A stretch of DNA of 64,000 bases from Synaphobranchus kaupii (taxonomy: Eukaryota > Chordata > Actinopteri > Anguilliformes > Synaphobranchidae). Positions 1 through 10,632 of the stretch are shown one piece after another; the first letter of the stretch is position 1; every line of letters begins with the position of its first letter. The DNA lies in contig CM056396.1 of assembly GCA_029718625.1 (NCBI GenBank), positions 27,106,378-27,170,377 of the forward strand, written 5' to 3'. A program made the translations under genes and the position numbers. The notes under the pieces are model-generated. The model was not told where the DNA came from and made no database searches. It was given only the letters and a program-made list of their open reading frames with translations.

Positions 1-676
1 ATATTTTCTGATGTAAAACACTAAAGCCTCACGTGGATCAGCTCATTTAATTACTTTTGTAACCTAATAAAAAATATTTTGTATTGGCTGGTTATTTTCT
101 GTTTTCACTAGCTAGTGTAGCTTTTTATTACAGTACTGTTTTTTTTTCTAAATAAACTTTTCCCCCCGCAATACTAGTATCTGGTGTTTTTTCCACTTTA
201 TTGATATGATAAACAAGCTCAGATTCATTTGATTTCAATGGAAGGGTCTCAATCTGTATTACTGCCGATTTATTGGATTTTAAAATATTGTTAGGGTATT
301 AAATTTTTTCGGGCTATAATACTTTGAATAACTATGGAGATGTTTTATTTCAACACCATATTATCTATGTGCAATTAATTCAAGGGTGGTGATGGTTTGA
401 ATTAATATGGTAATTAAATTGTGATAATTGTTGTGTTTTTGGCAATTAAAAGTAAAGAGACATAAATCCAAATCATATTCAAAAAGAGGATTTATGTACA
501 TTTATATACAACAACAAAAAAACAGGCTGGTATACATTCAATGGTAAGTGCCATTCAGGCCACGCACATAGCTACAGTATGGACTTTGATATCTCCCTTG
601 ATGAAGACAAATATTTTATTCATGGTGAGTGTGTGTATAGGGGACCTGAGGTTCTTAAAGTCTTGATAGGCAGCTG
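1..676 (-). other. pear1: pear1 3' UTR and downstream flank
   Basis: AT-rich non-coding DNA after the pear1 stop codon. On the minus strand AATAAA signals can be read at 615-620, 269-274, 197-202 and 124-129; the first is only about 57 bases after the stop. Which one is used cannot be told from sequence. No other gene is seen here. Confidence 0.45.
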
Positions 677-960
677 TCAATCATTCTCACATCCATTCTG
701 TTCACTCTCATTGGCTCCTAGTTCCTGTAATGACAGCCTCCTCTCCAGCAGGTGGCACTGTGAGATGGGCTGATGGTTTTCTGTGCCACGTTGGTTGAGC
801 TGTGAATAGGGTGCGGTCAGTGGGGGTGTCTCCGTGGTTTGGGGGGAGGGCGGGCGACGTACGGGAGGGAGGTCGTAGTGTCCCGGGATGTGGCTGTTGA
901 CGGGGAGGTCATAGTGGCTTTGGGGCTCCCGCTCTGGGACGTTACCAAGGGAACTGCGTT
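677..960 (-). other. pear1: pear1 last coding exon
   Basis: Encodes the conserved [14 protein letters not shown] tail and then a fish-specific extension to TGA at 677-679. A clean acceptor (pyrimidine tract then CACAG) would start the exon at 960, but the previous exon (1181-1388, donor GTGAGT) ends in phase 2, and only a start at 953, after a second AG seven bases further on, keeps the reading frame of the conserved tail. Starting at 960 would hit a stop after a few codons. Confidence 0.7.
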
Positions 961-2413
961 CTGTGGGGAGAAAAAAAAATTCAAAAAGAGAAATGGAACA
1001 TTGAAGACTGTAACCGTGGCTACCACTGACCAATGACAAACTGATTTGGCAGATTTCAAAGAAAGAAAATCTTTGCTCAAAAAAAACATTTTAAGTTCGG
1101 ACCACATTTTAAACTTTAATTTCCTGCTGAATGAAAGGATTCCACAAAGAATGGGATTTCCTGTCCAGTAGAGTACTCACTTGTGCCCCTGTGGGAGGGG
1201 ATGGGTGGTGGGGGGCGGCAGGCTGATTTCGGCGTAGGACCTCTCCCGCTGAGCGAGGGGGGTCATCTCCATGTAGCCGCTATCTTGTGGGCGGGGCACC
1301 GGTTCCGGCAGGTCCTTGATGGTGGCGTAGAGGTTCTCGCTGTTTAAGGAGCTGCAGCTGTCCGTATCGGGGGTGTCCTTGGACAGCCCTGCTCAGAGAG
1401 AGGCCACCAATCAGGCTGCGGCAGGTTGCCATGCAACCCAGCAAGGGCATATTCAAGAGCACCGAGACGTTACGCAAACATTTAAGAAAAGGGGGCGGGG
1501 AAACTGGCCCAAACTGAATGCAGAACATGATCTAATTGGCTAAAAAATAGTTCTCTCCCTCTCCACTTTAACTGCTGTGTGGTGAGCATTCTGGTGCAAA
1601 ATGGCTGCCGTGCCATATCCAGGTGGGTGCTACCCATTGGTGGTGGTTGAGGTGAGTTTCCCTCCCATCACTCTGTGTCCTTGAGTTTCTTGGAAGGTGC
1701 ATGTAAATAAAATGTATAATAATAATGAAATGAGCATTTACACAACGCATGACGCACTAAAGCTCTAGAGTAGTGGTCTGTAATCCTGAGATGAGTCCCA
1801 ATATTCTTCACTCCTCACCTCCTTTCCTCCACTCGTCTCCTACCCGGCTGTATGCAAAATTGCCTGTACGTTTCATGTACAAGTATTTGCATGTACAGTA
1901 TACAATGTACAGTACCTGACATTGGTGTTGAGATATTAATTAATATGTAACCAGGATTGAGGATCACTGCTATAGAGTCTTTCATTTGGGAAGAGTGCAG
2001 GGAGGAGGAATGAAATAAAAAGATAAACCTGTGTTGTAGTATTTGGCCAAACTGGTACTGTAGCTGTGCCTTCTGTCCATGCCAAAAGCTCCTGAAAGCA
2101 CACACGCGCATATACGCACACACACACATATACACACACGCACACGCGCACACACACATACGCACATGCACACACGCACATATACGCACACACGCACATA
2201 TACGCATGCACACACACGCACATATACGCACGCACACATATACGCACGCACACGCGCACACGCATACACACACACACACACATGCACGCACACACACGCA
2301 CACATATACATATATATACACACACAAGCACACGCACATATACGCACACACATATACATGCGTGCAGACACACATACGCACACGCACATATACACACACA
2401 TACGTACACATAC

Positions 2414-2454
<41 letters not shown>

Positions 2455-4177
2455 GACAGACACACACACACACACACATAAATACATTTGGTATAGCTAG
2501 TCCGTTTTGTTTTGATTCATCTCCTGTGTACAGAATTGGGTTCAGCTCCATTTCAATTCACTCAAATTAGGTAAGGAGTTGAAATTCAATTTAACTGTAA
2601 AATAATCCCCTCAGTCATAGAACATTATGGGCATTTCACAATTAATTTCTTAAATTGGTGTAGAATACATGCTGTACTGTAGAGAAATGACCTTACAGTG
2701 AACTCTAATACACTCTGCAGTGATCCCCAACCCTGTTCCTGGAGATCTACAGTAGATTTTCATTTCAATCACTCTACTAATTATCAGCTGTATGAGATCT
2801 CTAGCTGTTGAATGAGGTGTGCTTTGTTGGGGTTGGAATGAAAACCGACAGGACGATAGATCTCCAGGAACAGGATTGGGGACCACTGGTATGAAGGGTG
2901 ATTTGTGGGGAGGGGGTGGAGGTTTGGGGGTGGAATTATACGAACCCTGGTGCTTACGAGCGGACGCCTCGTCGTGCTTCCAGTCGGCCGGAAGCGTGGC
3001 GTTACTCTCCGGTCCGAACGGTCCCAGACGCTCCCTCTCCACTCTCTTACCGTTGCAGAAGAGCTGGTTATTGGTGTTCTGCCCAGAAGAGGAGAACGAG
3101 CCCCTCAGATTTAAACATCTGCCCTGCTCCAGGTGAGCACAGGTATAGTATCTACCTGTGCTAAAGGTCTGCTTGTAGAGCGGTTGTGCTCATAGAGTGA
3201 TCCTTATTGTTAGGGCAATCTTTATAGAGCGGTCCTGTTCGTAGAGTGGTCATGTTTATAGACAAGTCCTGATTGTTATAAATGCAGTGTATTGAGATTG
3301 GGCGGGGGGAACTCTTACCTTTATGGAGCGGTCCTGGTTGTTGGGGATTTGGGGCAGAGGGAGCCGGCTCTGGGTAAGCGTGTGGTAGCTGGGGTTGTAG
3401 TAGTAGTGGTGGTAGCTGTGAGGGACATCTGAGCCACAGACACAGAAATATCAAAAAATCTTTCTGATGTTTTAAACCATGTATTCATGAACACCTGAGG
3501 TTCTGATTACAATGAGCACAGAGCCCCTCTGGGAAACAAGCATTTTATTTTACTAAATGAATATTAGATTAAATGTATTTAAATATTAACCCGAGCTGTA
3601 TGTCAGGGGTGGTGGGTGGGGCAGTGTGTGGTGTGTGGTGGGCAGGGCAGGACGGTGTGTGGTGGGCGGGGCAGGGCGGTGTGTGGTGGGCGGGGCAGGG
3701 CGGCGTGTGGTGGGCGGGGCAGGGCGGTGTGTGGTGGGCGGGGCAGGGCGGTGTGTGGTGGGTGGGGCAGAGTGGTGGGCGGGGCGGGGCTGGTGGGCGG
3801 GGCGGGGCAGGGGGGGCATGGCCTACCTGGCACCATGTACTCAGAGTTGACGGTGCGAGTGGCGGAGTAGGCCACAGTCGGAATGCGGCTCTGCTTGTCG
3901 GCTTGGCGACGGCGGTAAACGAGCAGCAGTGTGAGCAGCAGCAGCAGCAGCGCCACCAGCAGGACGATGCCCACCACCGAACCCCAGCTCACCCGCCCCT
4001 CTACCGGGGTCACCGGTACCACCAGGTCCACATCCCGCACTGAGGGGGTTAATATTACACCACTGTTATTTAACATTACATAATAATCATTAACGTCACA
4101 TAATCTTAAGTAACACTACATTTCATCTTTTAATTAAATTTTCATTGTTTTACACAACACTACCCCCTTCGACACTA

Positions 4178-4208
<31 letters not shown>

Positions 4209-4385
4209 ACACCATCCAGCAACTTCCTTAAGCTCCCCTAGTATCCCCACCACCCACACACACACACACACACACACATCTTATTTCATCTTATATAATC
4301 ATCACTTTTACAATTAATTTTTCATTAGCGATCGCAAGACTGAAAGGGGAGGACAACAGATGATTGTATGTGTGTGTGTCTGTGT

Positions 4386-4422
<37 letters not shown>

Positions 4423-4985
4423 GTGGAAGTAAGCTGTTTGTAATGCTTGCTTAAGTCCAGTGAAAGCTGATTCTGTCCCTGGGAACCACTCAATTTGGTG
4501 TCTTCCTGCTTTATTTAGGCACAAATCTCTAAGTGGCCATGCCATTTCCGCAAACAGCTTACTTCCTCAGTGTCTGTGTGTGCGTGTGCGTGCGTTGTAT
4601 TGCATACTGTATATATCCAGTGGGAGGACAGCAGATCATTATTAATATATACTATATGTGTGTGCGTGTATGCCAGTCAGTCATATATATACATACACAT
4701 TTTTGTATGGTATATCTAGCTCATTGTATACCTTGAATGCAGTTGGCAGCCAGGCCAGAGGCGCACACACACACTCCAGTGTGGGGGTTACAGCTGGTGT
4801 TGGCGGGACAGTAACAGACATGGGCGCAGTACAGGCCAAACGTCCCGGGACGGCACTCTGCAGCAACAAGGGTGTAAAGCACTCCCAAAAATAAAACTAC
4901 ACAGTGGCTCATAATGTTATACCTGCACTCAGCTGTGTGTGTGAATACATATGCATGCATGTTTGAAGACATGTTTAAGTATGTA

Positions 4986-5051
<66 letters not shown>

Positions 5052-5248
5052 AGCATGCGCGTTTGTGTGTATTTGTGTGTGTACGTGTGCATGTGCGTGC
5101 ATCTGTTTGTGTGTGTGTGTGTGTGTGTGAGCGTGTGCGCGCGCGCGTGATGTGTGTGTGCGCGTGGTGTGCATGTGCGTGCATATGTTTGTGTGTGCCT
5201 GTGTGTGTGTGAGCGTGTGCGCGTGTGTGTGTGTGTATGTGCGCGCAT

Positions 5249-5291
<43 letters not shown>

Positions 5292-6800
5292 GGAACTCAC
5301 GTTCCGAGCAGTCCCTCCCAGTCCAGCCAGGTGGACAGTGGCAGGAGCCCGTCTGCATGGTGACCACGTAGAGTTGTTGGCACACCGACCACCACACTGG
5401 CACACTGCTTCCCGTAATATCCCAGTGGGCACACTGAGAAAACACAAACACACAGGCACACATGCGCACGCACATACACACACACACACCACACAGACAC
5501 ACTGTAAGTCTCCCTTGTTAAAGATGGCTGACAGGTAGATTAATGATGTAACGCTGCCTGGGACTGACCTTGGTCACACAGTATCCCAGAGTACCCTGGG
5601 GCACACTGGCACTTGCCCGTCACATGGTGACACGGGGCGGAGGGGCGAGAACAGGTGGGACACAGCGCGCTGCAACCGGGCACCGAATGAGCCCGCCCCG
5701 CAGACTGGGGGAGGGGGGGCAGAGAGGGAGGGAGGGAGGGGAGGGGGAGAGAGGGAGAGAGACAGAATGATCCTGTAATCTTGCCAATGTAACTCCAAAA
5801 GATCCAATAACAATAATAACCAATCATCAACATCATCGTCATAATCATTGGCTAAATGATTGATTGTTATTGTTCATAATAATAATAAAGCAATGTAATA
5901 AAATAATTTTTGGAAAGCCAAAGATGGAGGGATGACAGGACTATATCACAGAGACGGAGAGAACAGAGAAAAGAGAGGGGGTGGGAAAAGGAGGGTAAAT
6001 GTATTGGAGACGCAGCTCCACAGGGCCAGAGAGGCCTGGGGGCCTCCCTCCGGAGGGGGCCCACTCAGGGGCCCGACTCTGGGGCCCGCCTCCACACTCA
6101 CTGTGCTGGCACTCGGGCCCCCGGTACCCAGCGCTGCACACGCAGCTTCCGTTGTGCGGCAGACAGGTGGCGCCGTTGAGGCAGGAGCAGCTGCGGTTAC
6201 AGTGGCGCCCCCAGGTGGTCTCTGGGACAGGGCTGGGAACAGTGGGGCCCTGGGGGGAGGAGGGTGGGAGGTGGGGGAGCAGAGAGGAGGTGGGGAGGTG
6301 TCTTACTCTCGCATGTTAAAGGCTTTCAGTCTGTGCACCAGCTCCTGTGTGTCACAGCGGTCAAACTGATTTAATTACACCATTAAAAATGATTACAAAA
6401 TCTCATCTTTCTATCCCCATATTGTTGTTTTGCCTTTTCTCCTCGTGTAAAATAAGCGATCATATTTGTAGCCCCTGTCCAATGAAACACCGCTCTTTTT
6501 GCCGCTCTTTTTGCATTCCCTGCACTAGTGAAAACGGTATTCCCTCATGTTTCGACAAATCATGTTACTTCCATATCTGGACATGTGTCATATGGTGCAT
6601 GTTATTAGGGGGCGGGGTCCAGTTAAGTGCTTGTTAAGTGGGCGGGGTAAGTTTGGGAACCCTTAGGCGGGGGGGGTTGGGGGGGGGGGGGGTTTACCTG
6701 TCCAGCCTGGGAGGCATCGGCACTGCCCACTGCGTCCGTCACAGCCGTCTGAGTGGAGACAGTCACACCTCTGCACACAGCCGGGACCGTACCACCCCTC
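677..6800 (-). CDS. pear1: Platelet endothelial aggregation receptor 1 (pear1), 3' part of a spliced gene
   Basis: PEAR1 is a single-pass cell-surface receptor of the MEGF10/11/Draper family with an extracellular EMI domain, many laminin-type EGF repeats and a tyrosine-rich tail that signals through phosphorylation. Exons read from splice sites and phase are, in transcript order: >6800-6698, 6221-6102, 5704-5569, 5433-5301, 4857-4732 (EGF repeats), 4039-3827 (transmembrane), 3428-3319, 3078-2958, 1388-1181 and 953-677 (cytoplasmic). The tail keeps [40 protein letters not shown] and YMEM, which match PEAR1 rather than MEGF10/11 (those end with HYDLLPVR). The first visible repeat ([10 protein letters not shown]) matches the sixth-from-last EGF repeat of the human protein. 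The 5' exons, EMI domain and signal peptide are not visible. Two EGF exons contain frame breaks, so either the assembly or the gene is damaged. The C-terminus runs about 45 residues past the usual end. Confidence 0.88.
1181..1388 (-). other. pear1: pear1 cytoplasmic exon with tyrosine motifs
   Basis: A 208-base exon with acceptor GAGCAG and donor GTGAGT. It enters in phase 1 and exits in phase 2. It encodes [14 protein letters not shown], corresponding to SENPYATIRDLP in the human protein (the NPxY proline is replaced by Leu here), then GYMEM, a typical SH2-binding YMxM, then SYAEISL. Confidence 0.85.
2095..2482. repeat. (CA)n-type microsatellite in a pear1 intron
   Basis: About 390 bases of imperfect CA/CG/TA dinucleotides (CACA, CGCA, TATA mixtures) ending in a pure (CA)n and (CAGA)n stretch. 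The open frames across it in all phases are artefacts of the dinucleotide repeat. Confidence 0.95.
2531..2655. mobile_element. MITE fragment, same family as 16690-16862
   Basis: Begins with a GGGTTCAGCTCCATTTCAAT end like that of the complete copy at 16690-16862 and shares its ATT-rich middle. The other end is eroded. Confidence 0.5.
2718..2889. mobile_element. Short inverted-repeat element (MITE) in pear1 intron
   Basis: Inverted ends of about 30 bases: CAGTGATCCCCAACCCTGTT at the left and, reversed on the other strand, CCAGTGGTCCCCAATCCTGT at the right, both followed by CCTGGAGATCTA. No coding capacity. Non-autonomous DNA element. Confidence 0.7.
2958..3428 (-). other. pear1: Two pear1 cytoplasmic exons (3319-3428 and 2958-3078)
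   Basis: Exon 3428-3319 (110 bases) is flanked by CTCAG and GGTAAG and reads [19 protein letters not shown], keeping the NPxY motif of the family. Its first two bases complete an Asp codon with the G left by the transmembrane exon. Exon 3078-2958 (121 bases, donor GTAAGC) reads on in frame and contains [10 protein letters not shown], near-identical to human [11 protein letters not shown]. All phases join correctly. Confidence 0.88.
3627..3815. repeat. 24-bp G-rich minisatellite in pear1 intron
   Basis: Tandem units of GTGTGTGGTGGGCGGGGCAG plus GGCG, about seven copies, starting only about ten bases beyond the donor of the transmembrane exon. The G-rich strand is the template strand, so the RNA is C-rich. 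Runs of three to four G make quadruplex formation possible. Confidence 0.85.
3827..4039 (-). other. pear1: pear1 transmembrane exon
   Basis: A 213-base exon, phase 1 to phase 1. It encodes a short juxtamembrane stalk, a hydrophobic helix ([20 protein letters not shown]), a basic stop-transfer patch (YRRRQADK) and the start of the tail ([16 protein letters not shown]), which aligns with human VAYSSGRLDGSEYVMP. The donor is CCAG/GTAGGC. Confidence 0.88.
4180..5285. repeat. Intronic poly-C and CA/TG microsatellites
   Basis: Several tracts within pear1 introns: poly-C with (AC)n at 4180-4285, (TG)n at 4367-4420, and a long imperfect TG tract from 4983 to 5285 with CG interruptions. They separate the EGF exons at 4732-4857 and 5301-5433, leaving only about 15 bases between the last TG run and the exon donor. 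Confidence 0.9.
4732..6800 (-). other. pear1: pear1 EGF-like (laminin-type) repeat exons
   Basis: Five exons each carry one cysteine-rich repeat: 6698 to the gap edge ([10 protein letters not shown], donor GGTAAAC), 6102-6221 ([18 protein letters not shown], 120 bases), 5569-5704 (136 bases), 5301-5433 (133 bases) and 4732-4857 (126 bases, with an unusual GTATAC donor). All flank phases are 1, so every exon should be a multiple of three; the 136- and 133-base exons are not. Repeat order matches the last five repeats of human PEAR1. Confidence 0.8.
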
Positions 6801-7300
6801 NNNNNNNNNNNNNNNNNNNNNNNNNNNNNNNNNNNNNNNNNNNNNNNNNNNNNNNNNNNNNNNNNNNNNNNNNNNNNNNNNNNNNNNNNNNNNNNNNNNN
6901 NNNNNNNNNNNNNNNNNNNNNNNNNNNNNNNNNNNNNNNNNNNNNNNNNNNNNNNNNNNNNNNNNNNNNNNNNNNNNNNNNNNNNNNNNNNNNNNNNNNN
7001 NNNNNNNNNNNNNNNNNNNNNNNNNNNNNNNNNNNNNNNNNNNNNNNNNNNNNNNNNNNNNNNNNNNNNNNNNNNNNNNNNNNNNNNNNNNNNNNNNNNN
7101 NNNNNNNNNNNNNNNNNNNNNNNNNNNNNNNNNNNNNNNNNNNNNNNNNNNNNNNNNNNNNNNNNNNNNNNNNNNNNNNNNNNNNNNNNNNNNNNNNNNN
7201 NNNNNNNNNNNNNNNNNNNNNNNNNNNNNNNNNNNNNNNNNNNNNNNNNNNNNNNNNNNNNNNNNNNNNNNNNNNNNNNNNNNNNNNNNNNNNNNNNNNN
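6801..7300. other. Assembly gap (500 N)
   Basis: Exactly 500 N, so a placeholder of unknown true size. It interrupts the pear1 EGF exon that starts at 6698 and hides upstream exons. It is preceded by a G-rich run at 6671-6692. Confidence 0.99.
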
Positions 7301-7883
7301 CTAGGCCATCCCAGAGAAGTGTGGGACGAGGCACCCGTTAATGTGCACTGTCTGCTTCTGCTGCGGACCAGGTTCCTGACAACGCCAATGAACACTCCGA
7401 ACAAAGCCCATGCCGCACGCTCCACTATTAAGGAATAGTTTTTTGTGCGCGTTTATGACATCCTCTGATCTGTAACACGCCTCCATGGCTCTGATGCCAC
7501 TGGGTGACGTGTCCGTGTACATGTGCCCCAGGTTTGCACTGCCCGTTACCAAGGGCGACCTGGTCAAAGCCTCATCTTCATTGTACATCCAGTAATATTC
7601 ACACAGGATCGTTATAAATGCATACGGGATGTTTTTCCTTTTTATTGGGTGACGTCGTGTGCAATGCCGGGGTTTACGGCAGGGATACACAGATCTGGCC
7701 TCGGGGGGCCAGTAGTACTGCTGGATTACATTCTTACACCCTAATAATCGGGACTGATTTTAAACCTGGAACACCAGGTGAGTTACTGTAAATGTCTGGC
7801 CAATCAGTGGCATTCATTCATTATCTGGTAGAAAATAAAACCAGCTGTACTAATGTCATCAAGGGCCAGATTTGAGTACGTTA
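7301..7883. other. Unassigned sequence beside the gap
   Basis: No EGF-like exon is visible. The minus strand stays open from 7690 to a stop at 7301-7303, about 129 codons with a varied, protein-like composition (for instance GHMYTDTSPSGIRAME), but I do not recognise it and it has no family motif. It could be a transposon remnant or chance. Confidence 0.3.
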
Positions 7884-8077
7884 CCTTACAGGCGTTTAGC
7901 GAACGCTCTTATCCACAGCGACTTACGCAATGTTTTTATCATATTACATACTATCCATTTTATTCAGGTCGAGTACCTTGCTCAAGGGGTACAATGGCAG
8001 TGACCTACCCGGGAATCAAGCCTGTGACCGTTGGGTTGCAAGCCCAGTTCCCTGCCCACTATACCGCAGTGCCGCCC
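7884..8077 (-). mobile_element. tRNA-derived SINE, minus strand
   Basis: Read on the minus strand it starts with a tRNA-like head with an A-box-like GTATAGTGGGCAGGG and a B-box-like GGCTTGATTCCC, then CTTGAGCAAGGTACTCGACC and ends in the common fish repeat tail AAGTCGCTGTGGATAAGAGC. A (CA)n tract follows at 8094-8165. Confidence 0.75.
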
Positions 8078-8091
8078 CTGCGTCGCGTCGT

Positions 8092-8093
<2 letters not shown>

Positions 8094-8165
<72 letters not shown>
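8094..8165. repeat. (CA)n microsatellite
   Basis: Pure CA repeat, about 36 units. Confidence 0.97.
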
Positions 8166-8166
<1 letters not shown>

Positions 8167-8383
8167 CGCGCAGTGCAGTCTGCGGACATGCAGGCAGTGT
8201 GTGACACTGAGAGGGCTGGGGGAGGACAAGAGAGGGACTCTTTTCTTTGGGTGGTTCCACACTCACTTTCTGCTGTCTTCCTAATCCTCAGAGCCTGCCG
8301 GGACCTCACCTAGAGGCGTGTGCACAGCTGAGGCAGATTGTTGATCAACCTAGGTAAGGTAAGTACACAAGATAAAGTGTGCA

Positions 8384-8775
8384 TCGTGGTTAAGGAAGGG
8401 GCGTCATGGCTTATGTGTGTGTGTGTGTGTGTGTGTGCGTGTGGGGGGGTGGGGTAGTGGAACTGGCTACCCAGGGGAGGCCCCTCAAAATGCCTGGACT
8501 AAAAAGTTTGCTTTGGGAAAGGGGCCCACAGAGACTGCACTGGCACCGGGCCCAGAATTTCATGTTGAACCCCCGGTTGGGGAACTGCCTTCGCAGCTCC
8601 AAGCTCGCAGGTTTGATCCCAAGTGGATCACTGCCATGGCACCCTTAAGCAAGGCCCTTGACCCAAATCACTTCAGTAAAATATCCCGCTGTGTTAATGG
8701 GTTTTATGTGAAAGAACGTAAGCTGTGTAAGTTGCTGTGCATAAGAGTGTCTGCTCAATGCCTAAAATTAAAATT
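8384..8775 (+). mobile_element. tRNA-derived SINE, plus strand, interrupted
   Basis: Same family as 7884-8077 in the opposite orientation. The head remnant CGTGGTTAAGGAAGGGGC is at 8387-8404. A (TG)n tract at 8415-8440 and about 150 bases of other sequence follow. The B-box-like AGGTTTGATCCC, the AAGCAAGGCCCTTGACCC block and the ATAAGAGTGTCTGCTCAATG tail are at 8600-8765. Confidence 0.6.
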
Positions 8776-9636
8776 TAAAGTTATAATGAATACATAATGA
8801 AGAGAGCAAGTTATTCATCTCCTCTAGGCTCACCGTTTACCTACAGGCTGGATAATATCCAGCACTGTTTCAAACCCGGCCTGATGATCGCTGCCTCCAT
8901 GGCGAGGCGTTCCACACATAAACAACACTCGGTATAAAGACATACTGGCTGAAATTCACGTCAAGAATTTACCCTTTTCTTTAATTCTCACCTACGTGCC
9001 TCGATCTGGGGACAGAACTCAACCTGAAAAACCTCTTGTAGTTCGCTTTTGTTAATCCCTTTGATGAATTCAAAAACCTCAGACAAAGCCCCTCTTTAGT
9101 GCACTTTTACCCAAAGAGATTAAGCCTTTCCTTGTAACTTTTCTTTTTTTCCCCTTGGTGTTTGCTTGTAGCCTTTGTTAGGTTTGTATAAAAGGCAGAG
9201 ACTGCCGTGGCCTTTGGGACCGCCTTTTGGAAACGCCGCCGCTGAATCTTTCGGCTCTCCCCACTCCCTCCTATTTTTGTCTGTGAATAGCAGGAGTCCT
9301 CCCAGCCATTCCCGGAGGACTGCCTAAAAATACTTGTCTTCGCGTCTGATTTGCTTTTTGGATTTCTGTTTTCCGTTTGCTATGATTACCTGCGAGAGGG
9401 AATTAAGGAGTGATGGCAGATTGGGGCTTTGTGAGACCACGAGTGGCTACCCTATGAGGAGCCCTATATTTTCAGTGGCTCACTGGCATGAACCAATCAT
9501 TGGGTTCGGTTGTAGAGATCAACCTTTTGATTCGTTTAGACACTGTAGCTCCACCAGTTATGGGGTTCATGGAAGCTGGAGGACACCCCCCCCCTTTATT
9601 GCATACCTCGAGTCTCATCCACTCACCGCCAATCGC
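8776..9636. other. Non-coding stretch, no feature recognised
   Basis: Mixed-composition DNA without recognisable exons, RNA genes or repeats apart from short homopolymers. Confidence 0.5.
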
Positions 9637-9990
9637 TGTGCCGTTGTGTCGACCTGTGACGCTAACTGTGCCGATCTGTGAAGCTAACTGTGCCGATCTG
9701 TGAAGCTAACTGTGCCGATCTGTGACGCTAACTGTGCCGATCTGTGACACTAACTGTGCCGATCTGTGACACTAACTGTACCGATCTGTGACACTAACTG
9801 TGCCGATCTGTGACACTAACTGTGCCGATCTGTGACACTAACTGTGCCGATCTGTGACACTAACTGTGCCGATCTGTGACACTAACTGTGCCGATCTGTG
9901 ACACTAACTGTGCCGATCTGTGACACTAACTGTACCGATCTGTGACACTAACTGTGCCGATCTGTGACACTAACTGTGCCGATCTGTGAC
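9637..9990. repeat. 22-bp satellite, about 16 units
   Basis: Tandem unit TGTGCCGATCTGTGACACTA plus AC. The first units vary (GACGC, GAAGC), the middle ones are almost identical and two carry GTACC for GTGCC, showing local homogenisation. Confidence 0.95.
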
Positions 9991-10043
9991 AGAACGGTAC
10001 GGGATGGAGGCTCCAGGAGAGACGTGACAAACACACTGCTGAG

Positions 10044-10284
10044 GGAGGGGGGGGGGGGGGGGGGGGGGTTGAATATCAATCCCTCCTGAAGCTGAAATTG
10101 AGCATCATATTTTGGAAATGATTGAATTTTTTGCAGTAAAGCCCATCTGACAGATTTGAACTGTCATTTTGTGTGTGGAGCAGACTTATTCCCTAATTCC
10201 TACGCTGTGTGATAGGAAGGAGGTAATCCTTCTATTGTCTGATTCAACACACTCTCTATCCCTTATACTCTATGTAGGGTCTGC

Positions 10285-10346
<62 letters not shown>

Positions 10347-10375
10347 TGTGTGTGTCTGTGTGTGTGTGTGTGTGT

Positions 10376-10452
<77 letters not shown>

Positions 10453-10462
10453 AATATATATA
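10044..10462. repeat. Poly-G, (TG)n and (TA)n tracts
   Basis: Poly-G at about 10047-10068, an almost continuous TG run from 10289 to 10434 and TA to 10462. Between them (10070-10288) is AT-rich DNA with nothing recognisable. Confidence 0.92.
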
Positions 10463-10554
10463 CAGTGAGCACCATAATTCATTGGACAGTGACATATTGT
10501 TTGTTATTTTAGTTCTGCACTCTAGCACTTTGAGTTTGATCACTCAACTTTCTT

Positions 10555-10632
<78 letters not shown>

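Noticed and set aside
1815..2570. Cys/Val- and Thr/His-rich open frames
   Set aside because: Pure products of CA/TG dinucleotide repeats. The same applies at 4721-5502, 10169-10658, 14868-15477, 37891-38316, 47005-47381 and 51814-52111.
6638..7438. Open frames running through the N gap
   Set aside because: They are open only because N codons are not stops. Only the EGF segment 6698-6800 is supported.
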